In this document: positions 50,840 to 62,300 of the stretch, piece after piece
How the letters are laid out: each line of letters opens with the position of its first letter
Position numbering within the stretch: position 1 is the stretch's first letter
DNA from: Actinopolyspora alba
GTDB lineage: Bacteria; Actinomycetota; Actinomycetes; Mycobacteriales; Pseudonocardiaceae
DNA: 64,000 nt
Reading direction: 5' to 3'
NCBI RefSeq assembly: GCF_900112765.1
Contig: NZ_FOMZ01000004.1
Location: 327,939 to 391,938 of the forward strand
Program-made: the position numbers and the translations under genes
The notes under the pieces: model-generated
The model's database searches: none
Told to the model about the DNA's origin: nothing
Seen by the model: only the letters and a program-made list of their open reading frames with translations

Positions 50840-51271
50840 AGTTCGCGACGGTCGACGTCGGCTCGGGTTCGTCCCGCCGGACACCCGTCGAACCGGAACG
50901 CGGCTAGTGCCGTGCTCCCTCGATATCCGCCCGGCCGATATCGGAGATCGATTCGGAATGCGGCGGGGGAATGTCTCGATGCTCCGGCCGCTGTTTCGGG
51001 GGTACCGGCCGCTGTCTCGGCAGCAGTGGCCAGTAGTGCTTTGTTGAGTCCGGATGTGCCCGTCGGTCGTGGCGTCCGATGGTGTTCCCGGCGCGTCGGC
51101 GCCGAAACGACCAGTCACGTCACTCGTACCGCCACGGGACTCGTACGGACGAGGACGGACGTGATGTAGGTGCCCACACGGACACCACCGGGCCGGAGTG
51201 GGGCCGGGTGCGCCCCGGGCGGACAATGTCGCATTGGACAATGTCGGAGCGCACCCCGCACACTTGGCCTG
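50840..51271. other. Convergent intergenic region after lsr2
   Basis: 432 bp between lsr2 and the converging binding-protein gene. It holds a near-duplicate CCGGCCGCTGTTTCGG/CCGGCCGCTGTCTCGG around 50985-51020 and the repeat listed next. No gene seen. Confidence 0.5.
51221..51246. repeat. Direct repeat GGACAATGTCG, 15-bp period
   Basis: GGACAATGTCG at 51221-51231 and 51236-51246, separated by CATT. It lies 25 bp past the 3' end of the binding-protein gene. Confidence 0.8.
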
Positions 51272-52264
51272 TTATCGCGCCGCGTCGACACCGAACGCGT
51301 TCGCGAGGTCGTCGAGAATCGCGTGTGCACCGTGGATTCCCACCGAAGTCATCCAGGTGATGTCGTCGACCAGGTGTTGCTTCCCGGTGAGTTTGTTCCA
51401 AAGCGGGTTTGATTCGAAGGTTTTTCTGGTCTTCGCCGCGTCGCCCGCCTCGTCGGGGTAGACGGTCACGAAGATGTGGTCGGCGTCCAGTTCCGGGATT
51501 CGCTCCTGGCTGAGATTGACCGCGATTCCGTCCCCTTCGGGCTGCCCTTCGGGGCGAGCCAGCCCGGTGTCGCGCTGCACGGTTCCGGGGAACGAGTCGG
51601 CACTGTAGAGCCGGACGGTCGGTTCGCCCGCGAAGCGCACGATCGACATCGTCGGGTTGTGCCCCACCTTCGAACGGATGCTGTCCCCGATCGTTCTCGC
51701 ACGTCGTTCGTATTCGTCCAGCTTGTTTTGGGCCGATTTCTCCTCGCCCAGCGCACGACCGGTCAGCAGCAGGTTCTCCTTCCAGGTCGCCCCGGTCGTG
51801 CGGCTGAACACGGTGGGCGCGATCTCGGAGAGCTGGCCGTACATATCCTCGTGCCGGACCTTCGCGGACAGGATCAGATCGGGGTCGCGCTGGACGATCC
51901 GCTCCGGATCCGGACTGGTCAGGCTGCCCACGCGCTGTGCCTGCTCGCCGTATCGGGTGCGGTCCCGGCCGAGGTATTCGGGCAGCTTCTCGCGGCCGCC
52001 GAAGGTGGTGTAACCGACGACGTTCGTCCCCAGCGCCATCGCGGCGCTGGTGAAGGTGGCGTCCAGCGCGACCACCCGTTTCGGCGTTCCGGTGATCTCG
52101 GTTTCACCCATCGCGTGCTCGACGGTGCGGGTGTTCGTCCCCCCGCTCTGCTTCGCCGAGCCCGACTCGCCACCGCACGCCGTCAACCCGAGTACGGGCA
52201 GCGCGCCTGCGGCGGTCAACGCGGTTCGCAGCAACTCACGTCTGGTGCGTGTGACTTCCGACAT
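51272..52264 (-). CDS. Iron-siderophore ABC transporter substrate-binding lipoprotein
   Basis: 330 aa. The N-terminus has RRELLRTAL (Tat-like) and lipobox LTAC, so it is exported and lipid-anchored. The periplasmic-binding fold of the FepB/FhuD class follows: PKRVVALDATFTSAAMALGTNVVGYT, PDPERIVQRDPDLILS, EIAPTVFSRT, and the C-terminal NPLWNKLTGKQHLVDDITWM. It captures ferric siderophore for the permeases encoded divergently. Expression is probably iron-repressed through the iron box 28 bp upstream of its start. Confidence 0.92.
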   Translation of the reverse strand: MSEVTRTRRELLRTALTAAGALPVLGLTACGGESGSAKQSGGTNTRTVEHAMGETEITGTPKRVVALDATFTSAAMALGTNVVGYTTFGGREKLPEYLGRDRTRYGEQAQRVGSLTSPDPERIVQRDPDLILSAKVRHEDMYGQLSEIAPTVFSRTTGATWKENLLLTGRALGEEKSAQNKLDEYERRARTIGDSIRSKVGHNPTMSIVRFAGEPTVRLYSADSFPGTVQRDTGLARPEGQPEGDGIAVNLSQERIPELDADHIFVTVYPDEAGDAAKTRKTFESNPLWNKLTGKQHLVDDITWMTSVGIHGAHAILDDLANAFGVDAAR

Positions 52265-52291
52265 CGGTTCGCCTTCCTGTTTCGGTTACTC

Positions 52292-52310
52292 TTAGGTGGG
52301 CCTAACCTAA
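52292..52310. promoter_or_regulatory. IdeR/DtxR iron box
   Basis: TTAGGTGGGCCTAACCTAA matches the 19-bp DtxR/IdeR operator consensus TWAGGTWAGSCTWACCTWA at nearly all positions. A further AACCTAAG half-site follows at about 52319. It lies between the divergent binding-protein and permease genes, so one operator can repress both when iron is sufficient. Confidence 0.88.
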
Positions 52311-52358
52311 GTGTGGGCAACCTAAGCGAATCGGAGCGGACAGCCAAGGGAGTGGGAT

Positions 52359-53588
52359 TTGAGTCGCAGTTCGGCCACAGGCGACCCGTCCGGTTCGGGC
52401 CCCGCTTCTTCGGCCTCTCCCGAGCCCCACGACGAGTCCCCCGAAGGGGGCAGGCGGCCGGAAACCCTCCCCGCACCGACCGAACGCGACAGCGCACCAC
52501 ACCCCGAGCGGGCGCAGCGGTCCGAGCGGGCGCAGCGGTCCGACGGGACAACGAGATCCGATCGGGCAACGCGGTCCAACCGGCTGAACTCGCGACGACG
52601 CGGCCGGCTGCTGGGCCTCGGCGTACTGTGCTGTCTGCTGCTGCTCAGCTGCGCGCTGAGCGTCCTCATCGGAGCCAAGCTCATACCGCCCGGCGCGGTG
52701 GTGGACGCGCTCTTCGCGAGCTCGCGGACCGAGAACAACGTGATCATCTACGAGCTGCGCATCCCGCGCACCATCGCGGGAGTGCTCGCCGGTTCCGCGT
52801 TGGGACTGGCCGGAGCGCTCATGCAGGGCTACACCCGCAACCCCATAGCGGCCCCCAGCGTGCTCGGAATCACCCAGGGCGCGGGGCTCGCGGTGGTGCT
52901 GGCCGTGTTCACGATGGGCATCACCGGCATGCTCGGCTTCATCTGGTTCAGCTTCGCGGGAGCGCTGATCAGCGCGCTGGCGGTGTTCCTGATCGGCTCG
53001 ATCGGCAAGGGAGGCGCGACACCGGTCGCGCTGGCACTGGCAGGGGCGGCGATCAGCGCACTGCTGCAGGCACTCACCTCGGCCCTGGTGCTGCTGGACC
53101 GGCAGAGCCTGGACACCTACCGGTTCTGGAAGGTCGGCTCCATCGCCGTCTCCGACATGGGGCTCATCCAACGGGTGCTGCCGTTCCTGCTGCTGGGGCT
53201 GGTGCTGGGACTCGCCAGCGCTCCCGGGCTCAACGCGCTCTCCCTCGGTGATGACATGGCCGCTGCGCTGGGGCACAACGTCGCCAGGTCCAGGGCTATC
53301 GGGATCACCGCCATCGCGGTGCTCGTCGGGAGCGCGGTGGCCATGTGCGGCCCGATCAGCTTCGTCGGCCTGATCGTTCCCCACATAGCCAGATACTTCG
53401 CGGGCCCCGACCACCGCTGGTTGCTGCCGTTCGCGGCGCTGGGGGGCTCCTGCCTGGTGCTGCTGGCCGATCTGGTCGGCCGGGTCATGGCGCGCCCCTC
53501 GGAGATCCAGGTCGGCGTGATGCTGGCGATGATCGGCGCCCCCTTCTTCATCGCTCTCGTACGACGCAGGAGGCTGATGCGGCTGTGA
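52359..53588 (+). CDS. FecCD-family siderophore permease, subunit 1
   Basis: 409 aa. After an ~85-residue polar extension with an Arg/Ser repeat (ERAQRS twice, then DGTTRSDRATRSNR), the protein has the usual 9-10 membrane helices. FecCD motifs: IPRTIAGVLAGSALGLAGALMQGYTRNPIAAPSVLGITQGAGL, GPISFVGLIVPHIAR. It forms the membrane channel with the next gene product. The start is TTG 52359 behind AAGGGAGTGGG; a later start that skips part of the extension is possible. It ends overlapping the next GTG. Confidence 0.88.
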   Translation: MSRSSATGDPSGSGPASSASPEPHDESPEGGRRPETLPAPTERDSAPHPERAQRSERAQRSDGTTRSDRATRSNRLNSRRRGRLLGLGVLCCLLLLSCALSVLIGAKLIPPGAVVDALFASSRTENNVIIYELRIPRTIAGVLAGSALGLAGALMQGYTRNPIAAPSVLGITQGAGLAVVLAVFTMGITGMLGFIWFSFAGALISALAVFLIGSIGKGGATPVALALAGAAISALLQALTSALVLLDRQSLDTYRFWKVGSIAVSDMGLIQRVLPFLLLGLVLGLASAPGLNALSLGDDMAAALGHNVARSRAIGITAIAVLVGSAVAMCGPISFVGLIVPHIARYFAGPDHRWLLPFAALGGSCLVLLADLVGRVMARPSEIQVGVMLAMIGAPFFIALVRRRRLMRL

Positions 53589-54684
53589 CGGAATCGGTGC
53601 GAACCCCCGTCGGCGCCCCGGCCGCTCGGGTACGTGGCCGCGTCCCGCTGCGCGTCGGCCCCGTGTCCACGGTGCTGCGCCTCCGGCCGCTGGTGGCGCT
53701 GCTGGGCGGCCTCGCGGGGCTTCTCCTGGTGTTCGCCTGCGATCTGGCGCTCGGCGACTACCCGATCTCCCCGCTGGGGGTGTTGCGCACGCTGTTCGGC
53801 GGTGGCGACGCCGGGGAACGGCTCGTGGTGCTGCAACTGCGGTTGCCGCGTGCGCTGACCGGGCTGCTGGTCGGAGCGGCGCTCGGGCTGTCCGGCGCGA
53901 TCACGCAGGCGGTGGTGCGCAATCCGCTGGCCAGCCCGGATCTGCTTGGCGTGACCACAGGTGCCGGTGCGGCCGCGACCGTCGTCATCGTCACCTCCGG
54001 CACGCTCGGCGGGATCAGCGGCGTCGTCGCGAGCCTCGGCCTGCCCCTGGTCGCGCTGGTGGGCGGCATCGCCACCGCGGTGCTGGTCGGGTTGCTGGCC
54101 TACCGGGGCGGCGTGGACTCGTTCCGGTTGGTGCTGGTCGGCATCGGCATGAACGCGCTGACGGTCAACGCGACCCTGTGGCTGCTGACCATCGGTGAGA
54201 CCCAGGACGCCGGACGCGCGATGGTGTGGCTGACCGGCAGCCTCAACGCGCGCGACTGGGACAACGTGGTGCCGGTCGGGCTGGCCCTGCTGGTGCTCGT
54301 ACCGTTGACCCTGCTCGGCTCGCACGCCTTGGGCGCGTTGCAGTTCGACGACGACACGGTTCGCGAGCTCGGGGTGCCCGTCAACATCGCCCGGGGCGCG
54401 CTGCTGCTCGGGGCCGCCGTGCTCGCCTCGCTGGCCACCGCGGCGGCCGGGCCGATCGCCTTCGTCGCGCTCGCCACCCCGCAGATCGCCCTCCGCACGG
54501 CAGGCACCCCGCGACCGCCACTGGTGGTGTCGATGGTGTTCGGAGCGCTTCTCGTCGTCGGTGCCGATCTCGTCTCGCGCACGCTGTTCGGTTCGCTGCA
54601 ACTACCGGTCGGAATCGTCACCGCCGCGCTCGGCGCCCCGTACCTGATCTATCTGCTCGTCCACCGGTATCGGGAGGTTCAGAC

Positions 54685-54688
<4 letters not shown>
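53585..54688 (+). CDS. FecCD-family siderophore permease, subunit 2
   Basis: 367 aa. LRLPRALTGLLVGAALGLSGAITQAVVRNPLASPDLLGVTTGAG and GPIAFVALATPQIALR are the paired FecCD motifs; about nine membrane helices. It pairs with subunit 1. GTG 53585 overlaps the upstream stop (GTGA), and the stop overlaps the ATPase start (ATGA), so the three transporter genes are one translational unit. Confidence 0.9.
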
Positions 54689-55608
<920 letters not shown>

Positions 55609-55933
55609 CCCGCGAGCACCGTGGCTCTGCACCGAACCGGGCCTGACAGTCACCACACTGGGCCGGATGAGTGAGATTCGGTCCGTCGGAGGCGGTGTTC
55701 GCGCTCGGCGGACACTGCGAGCGACCTGGTTTTCGAATGGAATTTCGCAGCTCAACGGCCTGTTGGGCTGACTGAACGCAACGTTGTCGAGAAGTGGGCT
55801 GCGAGCCGGAACAGCCCTGAGTGCGCCGTGGCTACTAGAGTGGAGTTCAGAGTGCTGAACCCATCGCGGGCATCGGCGTGAGCAGGAGCGGTGCCCGGTA
55901 CGAGACCGCCGGCGCAGCAGTCAGGGAGTGCGA
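55609..55933. other. Promoter region of clpC
   Basis: 325 bp with no gene. It holds the ClgR-type box (listed) and a -10-like TAGAGT at 55836-55841. GGGAG precedes the clpC ATG. Confidence 0.55.
55697..55710 (+). promoter_or_regulatory. ClgR-type operator upstream of clpC
   Basis: GTTCGCGCTCGGCG fits the published actinobacterial ClgR consensus GTTCGC-N5-GCG exactly. ClgR activates clp and lon genes in Streptomyces, Corynebacterium and mycobacteria. The site lies about 225 bp before the clpC start. Confidence 0.6.
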
Positions 55934-58519
55934 ATGTTCGAGAGGTTCACCGACCGCGCGAGGCGGGTGGTTGTCCTGGCCCAGGAAGAGGCCAGGATGC
56001 TCAACCACAACTACATCGGCACCGAGCACATTCTCCTGGGTCTGATCCACGAGGGTGAGGGTGTCGCCGCCAAGGCGCTGGAATCGCTGGGGATCGCCCT
56101 TGAGGGCGTGCGCCAGCAGGTCGAGGAGATCATCGGCCAGGGCCAGCAGGCGCCCAGTGGCCACATCCCCTTCACCCCGAGGGCCAAGAAGGTTCTGGAG
56201 CTGTCGCTGCGGGAGGCACTCCAACTCGGGCACAACTACATCGGCACCGAGCACATCCTGCTCGGGCTGATCCGCGAGGGCGAGGGCGTGGCCGCGCAGG
56301 TGCTGGTCAAGCTCGGCGCCGATCTCAACCGCGTCCGCCAGCAGGTGTTGCAGCTGCTGTCCGGCTACCAGGGCAAGGAACCGGCCGAGGCCGGTGGCCG
56401 CAGCGAGGGCACTCCGTCCTCCTCGCTGGTGCTGGACCAGTTCGGCCGCAACCTCACCCAGAGCGCCCGCGAGTCGAAGCTCGACCCGGTGATCGGCCGC
56501 GACACCGAGATCGAGCGCATCATGCAGGTGCTGTCCCGCCGCACCAAGAACAACCCCGTCCTCATCGGCGAGGCCGGTGTCGGCAAGACCGCCGTGGTCG
56601 AGGGGCTGGCCCAGAAGATCGTCAAGGGCGAGGTCCCGGAGACGCTGAAGGAGAAGCAGCTCTACACGCTCGACCTCGGTTCGCTGGTCGCCGGTTCCCG
56701 CTACCGTGGTGACTTCGAGGAGCGCCTGAAGAAGGTCCTCAAGGAGATCAAGACCCGCGGCGACATCATCCTGTTCATCGACGAGATCCACACGCTGGTC
56801 GGTGCGGGTGCCGCCGAGGGGGCCATCGACGCGGCGAGCATCCTCAAGCCGATGCTGGCGCGCGGTGAGCTGCAGACCATCGGTGCCACCACGCTGGAGG
56901 AGTACCGCAAGAACGTCGAGAAGGACGCGGCCCTGGAACGTCGTTTCCAGCCGATCCAGGTGGGCGAGCCCTCGCTGGACCACGCCGTGGAGATCCTCAA
57001 GGGACTGCGGGACCGCTACGAGGCGCACCACCGCGTTTCCATCACCGACTCCGCCCTGTCGGCAGCGGCCAGCCTGGCGGATCGCTACATCAACGACCGG
57101 TACCTGCCGGACAAGGCGATCGACCTGCTGGACGAGGCCGGTGCGCGGATGCGCATCCGTCGGATGACCGCACCGCCGGACCTGCGCGAGTTCGACGAGA
57201 AGATCGCCGAGGTCCGCAGGGACAAGGAGTCCTCCATCGACGGGCAGGACTTCGAGCGTGCCGCCAGGCTGCGTGACGAGGAGAAGCAGCTCATCACGCA
57301 GAAGGAGGAGCGCGAGACCCAGTGGAAGGCCGGTGATCTCGACGTCGTGGCCGAGGTCGACGACGAGCAGATCGCCGAGGTGCTGGCCAACTGGACCGGT
57401 ATTCCGGTGTTCCGCCTCACCGAGGAGGAGACCTCCAGGCTGCTGCGCATGGAGGACGAGCTGCACAAGCGGATCATCGGTCAGGAGGACGCGGTCAAGG
57501 CGGTCTCCCAGGCGATCCGCCGCACCCGTGCCGGTCTGAAGGACCCGCAGCGTCCCTCCGGCTCCTTCATCTTCGCCGGTCCCTCCGGTGTCGGTAAGAC
57601 CGAGCTGTCCAAGTCGCTGGCGGAGTTCCTGTTCGGCGACGACGACGCCCTGGTCCAGATCGACATGGGTGAGTACCACGACCGCTACACGGCCTCCCGG
57701 CTGTTCGGTGCCCCTCCGGGCTACGTCGGCTACGAGGAGGGCGGCCAGCTCACCGAGAAGGTCCGCCGCAAGCCGTTCTCCGTGGTGCTGTTCGACGAGA
57801 TCGAGAAGGCCCACCACGAGATCTACAACACGCTGTTGCAGGTCCTGGAGGACGGCAGGCTCACGGACGGTCAGGGCCGTGTGGTCGACTTCAAGAACAC
57901 GGTGCTGATCTTCACCTCCAACCTGGGCACGGCCGACATCTCCAAGGCGGTCGGTCTGGGCTTCACCGCTGGTAACGAGCAGGAGACCAACTACGAGCGG
58001 ATGAAGTCCAAGGTCAACGAGGAGATGAAGAAGCACTTCCGTCCGGAGTTCCTCAACCGGATCGACGACGTGATCGTCTTCCACCAGCTGACCGAGGAAG
58101 AGATCATCCGGATGGTCGACCTGCTCATCGGCAGGGTGGAAACCGCCCTCAAGAGCAAGGACATGTCCATCGAGCTGACCTCGAAGGCCAAGAAGCTGGT
58201 GGCCAAGCGGGGCTTCGACCCGGTGCTGGGTGCCCGGCCGCTGCGCCGCACGATCCAGCACGAGATCGAGGACAAGCTTTCCGAGAAGATCCTGTTCGGC
58301 GAGGTCGAGGCGGGTCAGATCGTCATCGTCGACGTCGACGGTTGGGACGAGGAAGGCACCGAGGACCAGGCCCAGTTCACCTTCCGGGGTGAGCTCAAGC
58401 CTTCCACCGTTCCGGACACCCCGCCGGTGGACCTGGCCGGTTCCTCCGGTGGCTCGTCCTCGGAGGGCTCCGGCTCCAACCAGGACGACCAGTCCGAGGG
58501 CTCCGGCTCCTCCGAGTGA
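55934..58519 (+). CDS. clpC: ATP-dependent Clp protease ATP-binding subunit ClpC
   Basis: 861 aa Hsp100 unfoldase that feeds ClpP. Two Clp-N repeats (residues 1-145, with the duplicated [30 protein letters not shown]), AAA1 with Walker A GEAGVGKT, the linker with UVR-like helix ([19 protein letters not shown]), AAA2 with [20 protein letters not shown], and the C-terminal ClpB-D2 domain. A polar Ser/Gly/Glu tail ends the protein. ATG 55934 starts [13 protein letters not shown], the conserved N-terminus, behind GGGAG. Likely ClgR-activated. Confidence 0.96.
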   Translation: MFERFTDRARRVVVLAQEEARMLNHNYIGTEHILLGLIHEGEGVAAKALESLGIALEGVRQQVEEIIGQGQQAPSGHIPFTPRAKKVLELSLREALQLGHNYIGTEHILLGLIREGEGVAAQVLVKLGADLNRVRQQVLQLLSGYQGKEPAEAGGRSEGTPSSSLVLDQFGRNLTQSARESKLDPVIGRDTEIERIMQVLSRRTKNNPVLIGEAGVGKTAVVEGLAQKIVKGEVPETLKEKQLYTLDLGSLVAGSRYRGDFEERLKKVLKEIKTRGDIILFIDEIHTLVGAGAAEGAIDAASILKPMLARGELQTIGATTLEEYRKNVEKDAALERRFQPIQVGEPSLDHAVEILKGLRDRYEAHHRVSITDSALSAAASLADRYINDRYLPDKAIDLLDEAGARMRIRRMTAPPDLREFDEKIAEVRRDKESSIDGQDFERAARLRDEEKQLITQKEERETQWKAGDLDVVAEVDDEQIAEVLANWTGIPVFRLTEEETSRLLRMEDELHKRIIGQEDAVKAVSQAIRRTRAGLKDPQRPSGSFIFAGPSGVGKTELSKSLAEFLFGDDDALVQIDMGEYHDRYTASRLFGAPPGYVGYEEGGQLTEKVRRKPFSVVLFDEIEKAHHEIYNTLLQVLEDGRLTDGQGRVVDFKNTVLIFTSNLGTADISKAVGLGFTAGNEQETNYERMKSKVNEEMKKHFRPEFLNRIDDVIVFHQLTEEEIIRMVDLLIGRVETALKSKDMSIELTSKAKKLVAKRGFDPVLGARPLRRTIQHEIEDKLSEKILFGEVEAGQIVIVDVDGWDEEGTEDQAQFTFRGELKPSTVPDTPPVDLAGSSGGSSSEGSGSNQDDQSEGSGSSE

Positions 58520-58529
58520 TCCACCGAGT

Positions 58530-58571
58530 CGAAACGATCGATCCCGTCCCTCCGGGGGCGGGATCGTTTCG
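58530..58571 (+). terminator. Hairpin after clpC
   Basis: CGAAACGAT (58530-58538) with GATCCCG nearby pairs with CGGGATCGTTTCG (58559-58571). The left arm has a duplicated CGAT, so two registers are possible. It starts 10 nt after the stop. Confidence 0.65.
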
Positions 58572-58632
58572 TCGGTCGCCCGGCACCACGACCGCCGTGG
58601 ACCTCCGGAACGAGCGGTAAGGTCAGATTCGC

Positions 58633-59253
58633 GTGGATTCCCGGCGGAGCGGCGAGGACCGGATCCGGAGCGCGCTGCACGTTCCGGTGCTCACCGCCGC
58701 CGCCGTCTCCGTTCCCGCGGTGTTCCTCACCCGGCTCGACGGGCCGGTGTCGCTGTTCGGCAGCGTGCTCAACTGGTCGTCGATGCTGGTGCTCACCGCC
58801 GAGTCGGCGCTGCTGTTCTGGTTCAGCCGGGATCGATCCCGCTGGCTGCGGGAACACTGGTGGATGGCACTGGTGACCGTGCTGACCATCCCGGCGGTGG
58901 TGTTCGCGTTCGCCCCCGCCCAGGTGTTGCGGCTGGTCCGAGTGGTCGCCGCTGTCCAGCTCGTCCGGGTGTTCCGCCTCGTCAAGGTCGCCCGGGTGCT
59001 GCACCGCCGTGCCCGAGTGCTGGGCAGGCCGAGGTACGCCCTGCTCGGAGCGGTCCTGCTGGCCGCCGTGGTGCTGCTCGGCGTGGTGCTGGCCGACGAG
59101 GACAGCCCCACCCGACGTACGCTGGACGCGGTGTCGAGTCGCTGGGGATGGCCCGTGCTGCTCGGAGCCGTCGTGCTGTTCGCCGCCGCTGTCGGTGTAC
59201 TCGTCACGTGGCTGCGACGGCGTCGCGACGAACGGTCGGAGCGCGGCCGGTGA
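58633..59253 (+). CDS. Voltage-sensor-like six-helix membrane protein lacking a pore filter
   Basis: 206 aa. Four N-terminal helices end in an S4-like segment with basic residues about every third position (RLVRVVAAVQLVRVFRLVKVARVLHRR, residues ~97-123). Two more helices follow (LLGAVLLAAVVLLGVVLA and GWPVLLGAVVLFAAAVGVLVTWL). The layout is that of a voltage-gated K+ channel. But the S5-S6 loop (DEDSPTRRTLDAVSSRW) has no TVGYG filter, so it should not conduct K+. It may be a proton or regulatory voltage sensor, or a decayed channel. TAAGGT lies 9 nt before the GTG, again suggesting a leaderless mRNA. Confidence 0.7.
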   Translation: MDSRRSGEDRIRSALHVPVLTAAAVSVPAVFLTRLDGPVSLFGSVLNWSSMLVLTAESALLFWFSRDRSRWLREHWWMALVTVLTIPAVVFAFAPAQVLRLVRVVAAVQLVRVFRLVKVARVLHRRARVLGRPRYALLGAVLLAAVVLLGVVLADEDSPTRRTLDAVSSRWGWPVLLGAVVLFAAAVGVLVTWLRRRRDERSERGR

Positions 59254-59326
59254 TGCGCTGTCACATCGGGGCGGCTTCGGTCCGTCGCGGCTCGCGAGGA
59301 CGCGACAGGAACTGGTGAGGTGTCGT

Positions 59327-62300
59327 GTGCTGCTGGTGATGCTCGGCCCGTTCCGGGTGCACGACGACGGGGGAGAACCGGTCGAGCTGGGTGGTAACCG
59401 GGTACGCACCCTGCTGGCGCGGTTGGCGCTGGACCTCAACCACAGCGTTCCGGTGCGGACGCTGATCGACGATCTCTGGACCGACGCGCTTCCCGGCGAT
59501 GCCACGAACGCGCTGCACACGCTGGTCGCCCGCACCAGGCGGGCACTGCGTGCCACGACCGGTCTGCGGCTGAGCTCCGAAGGGGTCGGCTACGCGCTGC
59601 GGGCTGACCCGGACCAGGTCGATCTGCACCGCTTCGAGCGGCTGGTCGCCAGTGGCCGTGGGGCGCTGCGCCGGAACCTTCCCGCGGAGGCGGTCGAGGA
59701 CCTGCGAACCGCGCTGGAACTGTGGCGCGGCGATCCCTTGATCGATTTCCGCGATCTCCCGTTCGCCGAGGCCACCGTCCCCCGACTGGAACGGCTCGGG
59801 CGTGCCGCACTCACCGAGCGGATCGAGGCCGAGCTGCGACTCGGCGACCACGCCGGGCTCATCGAGGAGCTCGCGCTGCTGACCGCCAGGTATCCGCTGG
59901 ACGAGAGCCTAGCCGAGCTGCGCTTCCGCGCGCTGCGCGCCGCCGGAAGGAGGGCCGAGGCCGCGAGCGCTTACGAACAGCTGCGTGACCGACTGGTCGA
60001 ACATCTCGGGACCGAACCCGGTGACCGGCTACGTGAGATGCGTCTCGCTCTGCTGCGGGAGGGAAGTGACGACGCGGCCCCCACCTCCGGAACAGCGCCC
60101 AGCCCCTCCGGAACAGTGGACGCCACCGAGCGAGAACCACCGGACGACGATCCCGGCACCGGTGGCGGGACCGCTCCGAACGGCGCGGCGCTGCCGAGGC
60201 GGTTGAGCGGTTTCGTGGGGCGGGAGCCGGAACTGGAGCGGCTGGACCACGCGTTGCGTGACGCGCGCCTGGTGACGCTGTTCGGCCCCGGCGGCTCCGG
60301 CAAGACCAGACTCTCGATCGAGAGCGCCTCCCGGATCACCGCGCTTCGGGTGCTGTTCGTGGAACTCGCGCCGGTGCGCGACGACCAGGAGCTCGCCGCC
60401 GCGGTGCTGACGAGTTTGGGAGTCCGCGAGGCACCCCGACTGAATCACGGTCCTCCGGGCGATCCGCTCTCCGGGCTGGTGGAGACGCTCGGTTCCGAAC
60501 CGACCCTGTTGATCCTGGACAACTGCGAGCACCTCGTCACGAAAGCCGCCGAGCTGACCGAGCGGCTGCTCACCCTCGCCGCTGAGCTGCGGATACTGGC
60601 CACCAGCAGGGAACCGCTGGCACTGCCGGGCGAGAAACTGCTCCCCGTGGGGCCGCTGGAAGTTCCCGACAACGTCGAAGCGGCCGCTGCAGGCCCCGCC
60701 GTCCGACTGTTCGTGCAGCGCGCCGCCGCCGCGCGCCACGACTTCGAACTCACCGCGGCCAACGCGGCCGACGTGATGGAGATCTGCCGTGAGCTCGACG
60801 GCATGCCACTGGCCATCGAGCTGGCCGCCGCCCGGGTCCGCTCCATGAGCCCCCGCATGCTCGCGGAACGGCTGGACGACCGGTTTCGGCTGCTCACCAG
60901 GGGAAACCGGGCCGCCATGTCGCGCCACAGCACGCTGCGAGCGGTGGTGGAGTGGAGCTGGGAGCTGCTGACCGAACCCGAGCGCACACTGGCGCGCAGG
61001 ATGTCGGTGTTCGCGGGCTCCGCGCGTGCCGAATCGGTGGCCGAAGTGTGCTCCGGTGCCGGACCGGTCGCCGCGGACGTGGACGAGCTGCTCGCCGACC
61101 TGGTGGACAAGTCCCTCGTGGAGGCCGTGGACCAGGGCACGGTGATGCGCTACCGGATGCTGGAGACCGTGCGGGCCTTCTGCTCCGAGCAGCTGGCGGC
61201 CGCCGACGAGGTCGAAGCCCTGGGGCGTCGTCACGCCGAGCACTTTCTGGCCTTCGCGGAGACCGCGGCCCCCCGCATCCACTCCCGGGAACAACTGACG
61301 TGGCTGGCACGGCTGGACGTCGAGCACGACAACACCATGCGGGCGTCGCACTGGGCGTTGGAGAACTCCGACGCCGATATCGGTATCAGGCTCGCCGCCG
61401 CGCTCAACTGGTACTGGTCGATGACCATGCGCCACACCGAACTCGCCGGGCGGATGCGTGACATGGCTGCGCTGTCCGGCCAGGCACCCGCGGAGAGCCG
61501 CGCGGTGGTGGAGCTGGTCAGCAGGCTCTACGAGGACTCCTACGGCTGGTCGGAACGGCTGGGCGCGGCGGTGGAGAAGCTGCGCGACACGGGCGCGATG
61601 TCGCGGTACGTCTACCTGGGATTGCTGGAACCCATGGTCTGGTCGCTGACGGAGCGGCTGGACGAGATGGCGGACTCGTTGCGGCGCGCGGCCGAACACC
61701 CCGATCCGTGGCCCAGGGCCGCCGCGCACTACGGGTGGGCGATACTGGCCGAGCGCCGGGGCGAGACAGGTGAGGGGGAGGAGCACGCCGAGCGGGCCGT
61801 GGCCGCTTTCGAGGCGATCGGTGATCGCTGGGGGAAGGCCCAGGCCATCGGCAGCACGGCCGATTTCCACTCGCTGCGGGGCGATCACGAAAGCGCTGTC
61901 GAGCGACTCACGGAATCCGTACGTTTGCTGCGCGAGCTGCGTTCCACCACCGAACTGGTGCCACAGCTGGCCCGCATCGGAATGCACCGAGTTCGGATGG
62001 GGGACCTCTCCGGCGCACGGTCCGAGTTGGACGAGGCTTCCCGGCTGGCGGGCACCACTCCCTCCAGTCATCGCGTCGTCGTCACCTACGGGTGGATGGA
62101 ACTGACCAGGGCCGAGGGCGACACCGAATCGGCTCACCGGCTGGTGCGAGACGCCGAGGCGGATCTCGTGGAACTCGGATCACCACCACATCCGATGATG
62201 CGTGATCTGCTGCTCTCGTTCCGGATCCGGTTGTCGTTGGACGAGGACGACCCGGCGGGTGCTCGTGAACTGTTCGGAAAAGCTCTGGACTCCGAAAATC

